Under the pieces are notes generated by a model that saw only the letters and a program-made list of their open reading frames with translations, was not told the origin of the DNA and did not search any database. This document shows positions 37,861 through 46,038 of a stretch of 64,000 nt of DNA, in pieces (position 1 is the stretch's first letter; each line of letters begins with the position of its first letter). Location: positions 276,490 through 340,489 of the forward strand of contig JAUJNG010000001.1 in the NCBI GenBank assembly GCA_030448265.1, in the 5' to 3' direction. The translations under genes were made by a program, and so were the position numbers. The DNA is from Abditibacterium sp. Lineage in GTDB: Bacteria > Armatimonadota > Abditibacteriia > Abditibacteriales > Abditibacteriaceae.

Positions 37861-39018
37861 TCAAGAATCTAAAACTTCGCGGAGCGCCGAAATAAATCGC
37901 TGGTTCATCTCGCGCGTTCCCACCGTGACGCGCAGCCACGAATCGAGGCCAAAAGGCGTTCCGGTTCGCACGATGACGCCGCGCCTGAGCAGTTCGTTGA
38001 AACTCGCGGCGGCGTCGCGCCCAATGTTCACCAGAACGAAATTTGCCTGCGAGGGGATGAATTCGAGTCCCATCTCGCCGAATGCTTGTTGCAGTTGCGC
38101 GCGGCCCTGGGCGTTGACTTTAACCGAGTTTTGGAGATGATTTTGGTCGCCGAGCGCCGCAATCGCCGCGACCTGCGCGAGCGTATTGACATTGAACGGC
38201 CCGCGCACCTGTTGCAAAAACTGCATCAGTTCGGGCCGCGCGATGCCGTAGCCGACGCGCGTTCCCGCCAGACCGTAGGCTTTGGAGAAGGTGTGCAGCG
38301 AAACGACGTTGTGATTTTGGATGTAATCGAGCGCGCGCGGATTGTCCTCGGCGGCGACATATTCATCGTAAGCCTCATCCAAAACGACGATGACGTGCGG
38401 CGGCAAATCTTCCAGAAACGTCTCGAAAGCGGCGCGAGTTACCGTCGTTCCTGTGGGGTTGTTGGGATTGGCGATGAAAATGAGGCGCGTTTTGTCGCTA
38501 ATTTGCGATTTCATCGCCGCCAGATCGTGCACCATGTTGGGATCGAGCGGAACGGCGTGAAAAGCGCAGTCGGCGATCATCGCGGCGGCTTTGTATTGCA
38601 CGAAACTGGGCGCGCCGAAAATCACTTCATCGCCGCGCTCTTTATCAAGAAATGCGAGTGCCAGAAAATGAATGATTTCGTCGGAGCCGTTGCCGATGAT
38701 GAAATGCTGCGGCGTCAATTTCCAGTGCGCGGCGAGGGCGTTTTTGAGTTCGAAACAGGTGTCATCGGGATAAAGCCAGACATTTTCAGTCGCGGCGCGC
38801 ATCGCTTCGACAGCGCGCGGTGACGGCCCCAGCACATTTTCGTTGGAGGCGAGTTTGATAATGGAAAAATCGTCGGGCAATCCGAGTTCGCGCTTGACTT
38901 CTTCGATGGGCTTGCCAGGAACATAAGGCCGCAGTTTGAGGACGCTTTGGCGCACCAGTTCGGCGTCGGCGGAACACGAAGCGCCGTTTTGGGTTGATTT
39001 TTCCAGGGTCGAGGACAT
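37861..39018 (-). CDS. hisC: Histidinol-phosphate aminotransferase
   Basis: 385 aa, fold-type I PLP enzyme. LRPYVPGKPIEEVKRELGL is the conserved N-terminus, LASNENVLGPSP the substrate segment, NPNNPTGTTV the PLP Asn region, VVLDEAYDEYV the Asp and Tyr, and TFSKAYGLAGTRVGYG carries the Schiff-base Lys. C-terminal LRVTVGTREMNQRFI is typical. In this context it may serve both histidine and aromatic transamination, since HisC-like enzymes of some bacteria act on phenylpyruvate; inference. It is first gene of the leftward aromatic cluster. Confidence 0.92.
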   Translation of the reverse strand: MSSTLEKSTQNGASCSADAELVRQSVLKLRPYVPGKPIEEVKRELGLPDDFSIIKLASNENVLGPSPRAVEAMRAATENVWLYPDDTCFELKNALAAHWKLTPQHFIIGNGSDEIIHFLALAFLDKERGDEVIFGAPSFVQYKAAAMIADCAFHAVPLDPNMVHDLAAMKSQISDKTRLIFIANPNNPTGTTVTRAAFETFLEDLPPHVIVVLDEAYDEYVAAEDNPRALDYIQNHNVVSLHTFSKAYGLAGTRVGYGIARPELMQFLQQVRGPFNVNTLAQVAAIAALGDQNHLQNSVKVNAQGRAQLQQAFGEMGLEFIPSQANFVLVNIGRDAAASFNELLRRGVIVRTGTPFGLDSWLRVTVGTREMNQRFISALREVLDS

Positions 39019-39078
39019 GGTTTCGCCCGCGAAAGGGCAACGGGCCAGTTTAACAGCGAGTTTTGGGCGCGGGAAAAA

Positions 39079-39363
39079 TCAGAGCGATTCTGCAAGGCCC
39101 TTTTCGATGATACAAAACCAAAAGCGATTTGTGGCTGAAGGTTCGCGCCACCATTTTTCCTCGGCCAAGACGTTTCTGACCTCCCATAACGGCAAAACGC
39201 GCGCATGAGAGGGCGTCTTTTCATAAATTGCAATCACGCCTTCCTGCACCTGCATCCACACCGAGCAACGCGCGTGTTCAATGGAATTGAAACAAAGTAA
39301 AGCGTAGGATAATGGTTCATCCCCGCCGCACAGCACATCCAGCAACTCCATTTCGGGCAACAT
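39079..39363 (-). CDS. Small conserved-looking protein of unknown function (94 aa)
   Basis: The frame upstream of hisC encodes 94 residues (start ATG 39363; ATG 39351 is an alternative), with balanced composition and a plausible fold (LLCFNSIEHARCSVWMQVQE, GVIAIYEKTP). I see no known motif or signal sequence. It ends 60 bp before the hisC start on the same strand and could be co-transcribed. Confidence 0.45.
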   Translation of the reverse strand: MLPEMELLDVLCGGDEPLSYALLCFNSIEHARCSVWMQVQEGVIAIYEKTPSHARVLPLWEVRNVLAEEKWWREPSATNRFWFCIIEKGLAESL

Positions 39364-39480
39364 CGTTTTAGAACTCTCACAAATCTCAATTCAATTTCAG
39401 AGGCAGTGATAACACAAATCACTTTAGTAAAAGCACTTGAGTGCGTGCCGCGACTTGAACTCAGCGCGAAAATTCACGAT

Positions 39481-39993
39481 ATGAACCTTCTCCTCAAATA
39501 TCGAATCCTGCTCACCGGTTTTATGACCGGCCTCGCGCTGTCGGGCCTCACCGCGTTTCCCCTCACCTGGGAGTTGAACCTGCTTGTCGATTGGCTGTCG
39601 CCGCACCGCGAAACTTTTCCTTCGCTGTTCGAGTGGATTGTCAGGGTGAGAAACGGTCTGGTCGAAACCGACGCGAAATATCCGTTTCTCGCCTACGGCA
39701 CCGATTGGCTCGCTTTCGCGCATCTGATGATCGCGGCGGCTTACATCGGCCCCTGGCGCGATCCGGTTCGCAATCGCTTCATCCTCGAATGGGGAATGTT
39801 TTGCTGCCTGGCCATCATTCCGCTCGCCTTCATTTGCGGCCCGATTCGCGGCATTCCCTGGGCGTGGACGCTGGTGGACTGCGCCTTTGGAATTGTGGGC
39901 ATCGGGCCACTGTGGTTGTGCTGGAAATGGTCGAAGCAGATGGAAGAGGCGCTCGATGACCGGTTCCCTCTCCCGCTTGCGGGGGAGGGTTAG
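39481..39993 (+). CDS. Integral membrane protein of unknown function, tail overlaps a palindrome
   Basis: 170 aa from ATG 39481. Four hydrophobic segments: LLTGFMTGLALSGLTAF, WLAFAHLMIAAAYIGPW, FCCLAIIPLAFICGPI and AWTLVDCAFGIVGIGPLWLC. No enzymatic motif. The last ten residues (RFPLPLAGEG) are encoded by the left arm of palindrome E, so the repeat appears to have replaced the natural end of the gene. It converges with the histidine kinase gene. Confidence 0.6.
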   Translation: MNLLLKYRILLTGFMTGLALSGLTAFPLTWELNLLVDWLSPHRETFPSLFEWIVRVRNGLVETDAKYPFLAYGTDWLAFAHLMIAAAYIGPWRDPVRNRFILEWGMFCCLAIIPLAFICGPIRGIPWAWTLVDCAFGIVGIGPLWLCWKWSKQMEEALDDRFPLPLAGEG

Positions 39994-40102
39994 GGAGGGG
40001 GCAAACGGTGCAAATTTGCGCTCGAAATTTTCGAGCAGTCACTCTTTCGGTTTACCCCCTGCCTAACCCTCCCCCGCAAGCGGGAGAGGGAACCGGTCAT
40101 CA
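39955..40102. repeat. Long palindrome E at a convergent gene junction
   Basis: Arms of about 52 bp (39955-40008 and 40049-40102) starting GATGACCGGTTCCCTCTCCC are complementary with two or three mismatches; the centre contains a second perfect hairpin, GCTCGAAATTTTCGAGC. Smaller self-complementary parts (CTCCCGCTTGCGGGGGAG) lie inside each arm. Located between convergent genes, it could terminate both, but it also encodes the tail of the upstream ORF. Confidence 0.85.
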
Positions 40103-40113
40103 AGCGCCAACTA

Positions 40114-41553
40114 TCAGGCCGCTTCAAACGGCAGCCGAATCGAAAAAGTAGTCCCGTTTTCGCCCGATTCGACCGCAATATCGCCGCCGTGCCGGCCCAC
40201 CACGATGCGATGCACGATATCGAGACCCAGACCGGTGCCGCTTCCGACTTCTTTGGTGGTGAAAAACGGCTCGAAAATGCGCGCTTTGACTTCTTCGGGA
40301 ATGCCGCCGCCATTGTCGGAGATTTCGATGACCGCGCAGTGCCCATCGCGGTAGGTTTTGAGGCCGATGCGCGCGCCTTTCTTAGCGTCGTCGCCGTTTC
40401 TGAGCGCGTCGGCGGCGTTGTCGAGCAAATTTGTCCACACCTGGTTGAGTTCGTTGCCGTGCGCCCACAATTCGGGCAAATCGCACTGGAAATCGCGCGT
40501 AATTTCGATGCCGCGCAGTTTGTATTTGAGCATTAGCAGCGTGGTTTCCAATCCCTCGTGCAGATCGACCTGCTGCTGCGGCGCTTCATCGAGATGCGAA
40601 TACGATTTCACCGAGCCGACAAGGGCCGAAATGCTGTCGCTGGAACGCTCGATTTCCGCCGCCAGACCGTCGGCGCGAAGACTGGCTTCGAGCCAGCCCA
40701 CAACTGATCCCAGCGCCTTGCAATCAATCTGGGCCGACAACTGTTCGAGCCATTCGATTTTCAAATCGGCGGAGACAAAAGTGGGCGCGAGGGCAAAGCC
40801 GTTTTCGATGCCGCGCGCTTCGAGCCAGTCGGCGAGTTCGTCTTCCAGATCGGCGCGCGCCATCGCGGAAGTCTTCTCCGGCGCGTGGGTTTTGGCGCGT
40901 TCGTAAGCGCCTTCGCGCATCTCTTTGAGCAAATGACACTGCCCCGACTCGAAACCCAGTCCGTGCATCTCGATGGCGCGGTTTTCGACTTCGCGCATCG
41001 TTTCGCGCAGAAGGGAGGCGGCGCGTTTGGCCGCCGCCGCCGGATTGTTGAGTTCGTGCGCCAGTCCCGACGCGAGCGTGCCCAGAGAAACCAGTTTTTC
41101 GCGGGTCTGGGCGATGGATTCCATGTTCTGCATACGCACCGCCATCGTTTTGGTGATGTCGCGCGCGATGTTGGGACACGCGCTGAACAAATCCCAGAAC
41201 GCTTCCTCATCCAATTTGAAAGCGTGAACATCGCCCGCCGCCTGGCCGCCCGCGAAGAATTGAGTGCCCAGCATAATCGGAATCTCGCCGAAAAACGCGC
41301 CAGGTTTGTGCGTGGCGAGCAGCATTTCGCTGTCGCCGACCACTTTCAAAACCCGCAGCTCGCCGCTCAGCAGCAAATAAAGCGCGGCGTCGTCGCCGGC
41401 GTGACAAACCCACTCGCCCGCGTCAAGGCGAATCTCTTCGCCGCGCGCGAGGTGTTCCAAACACGCGGGGCCGGAACTTTGAATCCACGACTCAAAGACG
41501 GGCACGGCGCGCAGTGCGTCGATTTTTTGGGGGGAAATTTGAAGAGTTGACAT
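40114..41553 (-). CDS. Histidine kinase with N-terminal cyclic-nucleotide-binding-like domain
   Basis: 479 aa. Residues about 20-135 match a cNMP-binding beta-roll (RLDAGEWVCHAGDDAALYLL, HKPGAFFGEIPIMLG). The dimerisation/phosphoacceptor box is LASGLAHELNNPAAAAKR with the His, followed by a long helical insert, and the ATPase domain has NQVWTNLLDNAADAL (N box), EISDNGGGIP (G1), FEPFFTTKEVGSGTGLGLDI (F and G2). No membrane helix, so it is cytosolic. The fused response regulator gene is directly upstream (90 bp), so the pair is a likely two-component system. Confidence 0.9.
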   Translation of the reverse strand: MSTLQISPQKIDALRAVPVFESWIQSSGPACLEHLARGEEIRLDAGEWVCHAGDDAALYLLLSGELRVLKVVGDSEMLLATHKPGAFFGEIPIMLGTQFFAGGQAAGDVHAFKLDEEAFWDLFSACPNIARDITKTMAVRMQNMESIAQTREKLVSLGTLASGLAHELNNPAAAAKRAASLLRETMREVENRAIEMHGLGFESGQCHLLKEMREGAYERAKTHAPEKTSAMARADLEDELADWLEARGIENGFALAPTFVSADLKIEWLEQLSAQIDCKALGSVVGWLEASLRADGLAAEIERSSDSISALVGSVKSYSHLDEAPQQQVDLHEGLETTLLMLKYKLRGIEITRDFQCDLPELWAHGNELNQVWTNLLDNAADALRNGDDAKKGARIGLKTYRDGHCAVIEISDNGGGIPEEVKARIFEPFFTTKEVGSGTGLGLDIVHRIVVGRHGGDIAVESGENGTTFSIRLPFEAA

Positions 41554-41568
41554 GATTTTTGGGAATAC

Positions 41569-41640
41569 GGGAGACGGAATACGGAATACGGGAGACGGAA
41601 TTTCGCGCTTAGCTCTCCCGTATTCCGTATTCCGTCTCCC
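41569..41640. repeat. Palindrome F between the fusion gene and the kinase gene
   Basis: Perfect 27-bp arms (41569-41595, GGGAGACGGAATACGG..., and 41614-41640) enclose an 18-nt loop. Each arm also contains the internal repeat GGAATACGGAATACGGGAGA. It occupies most of the 90-bp gap between two genes of one leftward operon, so it would sit inside the mRNA. Confidence 0.88.
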
Positions 41641-41642
41641 CC

Positions 41643-43298
41643 CTACCGCACGTTTCGCAGGTATTGATGCACCAACGAAATTGCCGTCGAGCCTTCGCCG
41701 ACGCCGCTCGCGACGCGCTTCATCGAGCCGTGACGCACATCGCCCGCCACGAAAATGCCTGGCACGCTGGTTTCGAGCGCCATCGGATCGCGCTCCATCA
41801 TCCAGTTTTTGGGCGGCTTGCCCTCGCGCATCAAATCGACGCCGCTCAGGATGAAGCCTTTGTCATCGCGCAGCACCGCGTCGCCCAGAAAATCGGTGAA
41901 CGGCTCGGCGCCGATGAAAATGAACAGCCCGCCGGTTTCGACCTCGGTCTTTTCGCCGCTTTCGACGTTTTCGAGCGTCAATTTTTCGAGGTTTTCCTCG
42001 CCGTGCGCCTCCGCGATGCGGGTGTGGGGCAAAACTTCGATGTTGGGCGCGGTCAAAATGCGCTCCATCAGATAGTCGCTCATTCCCGCGCCCAGTTCCG
42101 CCGCGCGAATCACCATCACGACTTTGGAAGCGAACGAGGCGAAATGCATCGCCGCCTGACCCGCCGAGTTCGCGCCGCCCACGATGTAAACCGTCTCGTC
42201 CTTAAACAGCGCGGCTTCCTGCATGGTGGCGCCGTAATATACGCCGCGTCCCTGCAACGGCTCCAATCCTGGCGCGTCGAGTTTGCGCCATCTCACGCCG
42301 GTCGAAATCAGCAGCGTGTGGCCGCTTATTTCCGTGCCATCGAGCAGGCGCACGTTACGAAACGGGCCATTGACGTGAACGCCGCACACTTCCTGCGCCA
42401 GAATCTCGACGCCGAATTTGAGCGCCTGCGTCACGGCGCGCCTCGATAACTCATCGCCCGAAACCCCGCCAGGGAAACCGAGATAGTTTTCGATGAGCGA
42501 ACTCGAACCGGCCTGTCCGCCTGGCGAATGGCGCTCGATCATCACGGTTTTAAGGCCCTCCGACGAGCCGTAAACCGCCGCCGCGAGTCCGGCGGGGCCG
42601 CCGCCAATGATTATCAGGTCGTAAAATGGCGCCTCGGCGCGGGTTTGGAGGCCGACTTTTTCCGCCAGTTGGAGCGAAGACGGGTTTTCCAGACGTGTGC
42701 CATCGGGCAAAACGATAATGGGCAGTCGGGCGTTGGGCGACGATGTGGCAAGCTGCGAGGCTTCGGGATCGGCGCTCAAATCGAGCCACTGAAACGGCAC
42801 CTGATTGCGGCCCAAAAAATCTTTGATGGCGTGCGAATCGGGCGACCAGCGATGCCCGATCACGCGCACGCCTTCAAACGGCGGGCGATAGCCGATTTTC
42901 CATTCTTCGAGAAGCTCGTCCAAAACCGGATAAAGTTTTTGTTCGGGCGGATCCCAGGGCTTGAGCAGGTAGTAATCGAGGCGCGCGGTGTTGATGGCGC
43001 GAATCGCGGCTTCAGTGTCGGCGTAGGCGGTCAGAAGCGCGCGTCGCGCTTCGGGGAAAATGGCTTTGGCCTTTTCCAAAAGTTCGACGCCGCCCATGCC
43101 TGGCATGCGCTGGTCGCTCAGGATGAGCGCGATGACTTCGCCGCGCTTTTTGATTTCTTCGACGGCCTCGAATGCGGCCTCGCCGCTCTCGGCGCGCACG
43201 ATGCGATATTTTTCGGCGTATTTGCGGCGCAAATCGGAGGCGATAGCGCTTAAAACCTGCGCGTCGTCATCGACGGCGAGAATGATGGGTTTGGGCAT
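41643..43298 (-). CDS. Response regulator fused to a thioredoxin-reductase-like flavoprotein lacking CxxC
   Basis: 551 aa. Residues 1-120 form a receiver domain (LAVDDDAQVL acidic pocket, LILSDQRMPGMGG phospho-Asp, LLTAYAD, YLLKPW). Residues about 145-225 look like a glutaredoxin/thioredoxin-fold linker (VIGHRWSPDSHAIKDFLGRN, LPIIVLPDG). From about 225 comes a pyridine nucleotide-disulphide oxidoreductase: LIIIGGGPAGLAAAVYGSSE (FAD), VYIVGGANSAGQAAMHFA (NADPH), GIFVAGDVRHGS. At the place of the CxxC the sequence reads YGATMQEA, so classical thioredoxin reduction is impossible. Similar RR-TrxR fusions occur in other bacteria. It is flanked by a SpoIIE phosphatase and a kinase. Confidence 0.88.
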   Translation of the reverse strand: MPKPIILAVDDDAQVLSAIASDLRRKYAEKYRIVRAESGEAAFEAVEEIKKRGEVIALILSDQRMPGMGGVELLEKAKAIFPEARRALLTAYADTEAAIRAINTARLDYYLLKPWDPPEQKLYPVLDELLEEWKIGYRPPFEGVRVIGHRWSPDSHAIKDFLGRNQVPFQWLDLSADPEASQLATSSPNARLPIIVLPDGTRLENPSSLQLAEKVGLQTRAEAPFYDLIIIGGGPAGLAAAVYGSSEGLKTVMIERHSPGGQAGSSSLIENYLGFPGGVSGDELSRRAVTQALKFGVEILAQEVCGVHVNGPFRNVRLLDGTEISGHTLLISTGVRWRKLDAPGLEPLQGRGVYYGATMQEAALFKDETVYIVGGANSAGQAAMHFASFASKVVMVIRAAELGAGMSDYLMERILTAPNIEVLPHTRIAEAHGEENLEKLTLENVESGEKTEVETGGLFIFIGAEPFTDFLGDAVLRDDKGFILSGVDLMREGKPPKNWMMERDPMALETSVPGIFVAGDVRHGSMKRVASGVGEGSTAISLVHQYLRNVR

Positions 43299-43411
43299 GG
43301 CGGACTCCTTGACTCATGGGCAAAGCGCGCGGACGCGCAAAATTTTCGCGCCGCGATTTCGCGAGCAGAGGGCGGCGCAGGGGTGAACCTCGCCTCGCAA
43401 ACCCCTTGCCT

Positions 43412-44245
43412 TCACTCCACTTCGGCGCTCAAAAGCGTCAAATCGTCGTGTTGGGGCGCGCCCTGCGCGAACTCGATCACGGCGGCTTGCAACTCGTGCA
43501 AATCGTCGCCCCCCGAAGCCGCAAGCGTTTGCGCGATGCGTTCGGGGCCGAACTCTTCGCCGCAAGGGTTCATGGTTTCGGTGAGGCCGTCGCTGAACAG
43601 CAAGAGGCGGTCGCCGCTTTCGAGTTGAAGGGTTTGAATTTCGAGCGCGGCGGAAAATTCGCGCGACGGCAGCAGACCGAGCGGAAAACCGGCGGGCGCG
43701 AGGGTTTCGATCTCGCCACTCGCGCGGCGCAGCAGAAGCGGCTCATGACCGGCGCGCACGAAGTGGAAACGGCGTTTTTTGAGTTCCAGAATGCCGTAGA
43801 TGGCGGTCACGAAATTAGCGGTCGGCACCACGCGCAGCAGAAAATCGTTGGCGCGCGCCACGACATCGCGCGCGTCGTGATTGCCCCAGGTCTGGGTTCG
43901 AAAAATCGAGCGCAAACGCGCCGCGACCAGAGCCGCCATCGCGCCTTTGCCCGATACGTCGAAAAGGAGCAGCCCGATGCTGTCGCCGCCGCACGAGAGA
44001 AAATTGAAATGATCGCCGCCCACCAGAGCGGCGGGCACGCTCACGCCCGCGAAGCGATAACCCTCGACAAGCGGCGGGCGCGTCGGCAGGAGTCGCATCT
44101 GGAGTTCGTGGGCGTCCTGCGAGGAAAACTGGCGCGCGAAAATCGGCAGATCGCCCGCTTCTTCAAAGGCGAAAATGCGTTCGGCGCGCACCACGACGTC
44201 CGAATCTCCTTCCCAACCACCCGCAGCCGCTAATTTCGACATCAC
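43412..44245 (-). CDS. SpoIIE/RsbU-type PP2C protein phosphatase
   Basis: 277 aa. PP2C-family motifs: SVPAALVGGDHFNFL (metal Asp), IGLLLFDVSGKGAMAALVAA (second Asp), FVTAIYGILELKKRRF, RAGHEPLLLR, GDRLLLFSDGLTETMNPCGE, and the final QHDDLTLL Asp. Such enzymes dephosphorylate anti-sigma antagonists or other Ser/Thr proteins. No N-terminal sensor domain is present; the upstream segment (about 50 residues) is short. First gene of the leftward operon with the RR-reductase fusion and kinase. Confidence 0.9.
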   Translation of the reverse strand: MMSKLAAAGGWEGDSDVVVRAERIFAFEEAGDLPIFARQFSSQDAHELQMRLLPTRPPLVEGYRFAGVSVPAALVGGDHFNFLSCGGDSIGLLLFDVSGKGAMAALVAARLRSIFRTQTWGNHDARDVVARANDFLLRVVPTANFVTAIYGILELKKRRFHFVRAGHEPLLLRRASGEIETLAPAGFPLGLLPSREFSAALEIQTLQLESGDRLLLFSDGLTETMNPCGEEFGPERIAQTLAASGGDDLHELQAAVIEFAQGAPQHDDLTLLSAEVE

Positions 44246-44263
44246 GCCAGCCTCGCTTGCAAT

Positions 44264-44397
44264 AGGAGAAACGCAGTTGAAAATTTGGTCAAGACGGGAC
44301 TGACGTCCTCTTCCAATCGGTGGCAGTTAACGATTGGAAGAGGACGTCAGTCCCGTCTTGAACGCCCTGCTGTCCAGGATCCAACTGCGTTTCTCCT
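44264..44397. repeat. Nested palindrome G in the divergent phosphatase/trpE promoter region
   Basis: Inner perfect 30-bp arms (44290-44319, CAAGACGGGACTGACGTCCT..., and 44331-44360) and outer 16-bp arms AGGAGAAACGCAGTTG (44264-44279) with complement (44382-44397) are nested; weaker pairing (GCCTCGC/GCGAGGC) continues outside. It lies between two divergent starts, so it is not a terminator for either gene unless it acts on antisense reads. Confidence 0.88.
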
Positions 44398-44517
44398 GTG
44401 CAAATTGCAGCCTACCTCAACGCGAGGCGCGCCATTTTAACATCCGGTTAAATTCGTGTTTCACCGCGCGCCCAAATCGCCCAAATCGCCCAAATCGCTC
44501 TGCTAAACTGCCCCGCC

Positions 44518-46038
44518 GTGTCCCTTCCGCAAACCATCCCTTCGCGCGCCGAATTTCTTGAATTGGCGGCGCTCGGCAATCTCGTTCCGCTTCGCGTCGA
44601 AGTTTTGGCCGACCTCGAAACGCCGGTTTCGGCGTTTTTGAAACTGCGCGCCGCGTGGGGACAAAGCGACTGTTTTCTGCTCGAAAGCGTCGAAGGCGGC
44701 GAAAATGTGGCGCGCTATTCGTTTCTGGGCGCCAGTTCGCGCGGATTTTTCACAACCAAAGGCCGCGAAGCCATTTTGTGTCTCGATGGTGAGGAAAAAC
44801 GCTTTCAACTCGGCGAAAATCAAGACCCGCTTCACGTTCTGGAAAGCGTGATGGCGGAATTTCAGTTTGTCGATGTGCCCAATCTGCCGCGTTTTTGCGG
44901 CGGCGCGGTGGGATTTCTGGGCTGGGAAATGGTGCGCTTTTTCGAGAAACTGCCTCATCCGCCGCCTGACGACCGTGACATCGCCGACTGTCACTTTCTT
45001 TTCACCGACACGCTTCTGGTGTTCGATGCCGTGCGCCACACCATCACGATTCTGGGTAATGCCAAAATCGAAAATGACGCGAATGCGGCCTACGATGAAG
45101 CGATTGAAAAAATTTCGCAAGTTTTGACGGCGTTGCGCGAGGAAACCGCGACCGGAACGCTCCTGCCGGTTTCCGAGCCGACCGAAGCCGAGCCGAAGAG
45201 TAATTTTCCCTCGCGCGCCGCGTTTGAAAGCGCGGTAGCGCGGTGCATCGAATATATTCACGCCGGCGATTGCGTTCAGGTCGTGCCCTCGCAGCGCTTT
45301 TCTGTCGAGTTGAACCGTGCCGAGCCGTTCGAGATTTATCGCGCCCTGCGCCACATTTCGCCCGCGCCTTATATGGTGTTTTTGAGTCTGGGTGACACCC
45401 AGCTCATCGCCGCCTCGCCAGAAATTTTAGTCACGGAAGACAAAGGTGAGGTTTTGACGCGCCCGCTCGCCGGAACCCGCCGTCGCGGCGCCACTCCCGA
45501 AGAAGACGTGGCGTTGGAACGCGAACTTCTCGCCGATCCCAAAGAGCGCGCCGAACACGTCATGCTCGTCGATCTGGCGCGCAACGATCTGGGCCGCGTT
45601 TGCGAATACGGCAGCGTGCGCGCGGTTGAAGAGAAGCTGATGCACGTCGAGCGCTTTTCGCACGTTATGCACATTACCAGCGATGTTATCGGCACCTTGC
45701 GCGCAGATAAAACGGCCTATGATGTTTTGCGCGCCACGTTTCCGGCGGGCACTTTGAGCGGCGCGCCCAAAGTGCGCGCCATGCAGATTATTGATGAACT
45801 CGAACCGACGCGGCGCGGGCCGTATGGCGGCGCGATGGGCTATTTTTCCTTCAACGGCAACATGGACACCTGCATCACGCTGCGAACCATCGTGGTCAAA
45901 GACGGGGTCGCTTATGTGCAGGCGGGCGGGGGCGTGGTCGCCGATTCGGTTCCCTCTCTGGAATACGAGGAAACGCGCAACAAAGCGCGCGGCGCGCTGC
46001 GCGCGATTCAGTTGGCCGAAGATGCGTGGGGAGAATGA
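44518..46038 (+). CDS. trpE: Anthranilate synthase component I
   Basis: 506 aa from GTG 44518, since no earlier start fits. The N-terminal regulatory part has the LLES motif (CFLLESVEGGENVARYSFLG), which takes part in tryptophan feedback. Catalytic core: SRAAFESAVARCIEYIHAGD, VVPSQRFSV, SPEILV, RPLAGTRRRGATPEED, ERAEHVMLVDLARNDLGRVC, FPAGTLSGAPKVRAMQIIDE and VQAGGGVVADS. It converts chorismate to anthranilate with TrpG. No trpG follows; instead a Uma2-like gene overlaps its stop. Four near-copies of CCCAAATCG lie 20-50 bp before the start. Confidence 0.95.
   Translation: MSLPQTIPSRAEFLELAALGNLVPLRVEVLADLETPVSAFLKLRAAWGQSDCFLLESVEGGENVARYSFLGASSRGFFTTKGREAILCLDGEEKRFQLGENQDPLHVLESVMAEFQFVDVPNLPRFCGGAVGFLGWEMVRFFEKLPHPPPDDRDIADCHFLFTDTLLVFDAVRHTITILGNAKIENDANAAYDEAIEKISQVLTALREETATGTLLPVSEPTEAEPKSNFPSRAAFESAVARCIEYIHAGDCVQVVPSQRFSVELNRAEPFEIYRALRHISPAPYMVFLSLGDTQLIAASPEILVTEDKGEVLTRPLAGTRRRGATPEEDVALERELLADPKERAEHVMLVDLARNDLGRVCEYGSVRAVEEKLMHVERFSHVMHITSDVIGTLRADKTAYDVLRATFPAGTLSGAPKVRAMQIIDELEPTRRGPYGGAMGYFSFNGNMDTCITLRTIVVKDGVAYVQAGGGVVADSVPSLEYEETRNKARGALRAIQLAEDAWGE

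Noticed and set aside
41643-43298. Calling the fusion protein a functional thioredoxin reductase
   Set aside because: The redox-active CxxC is absent at the expected position, so only the fold can be claimed.
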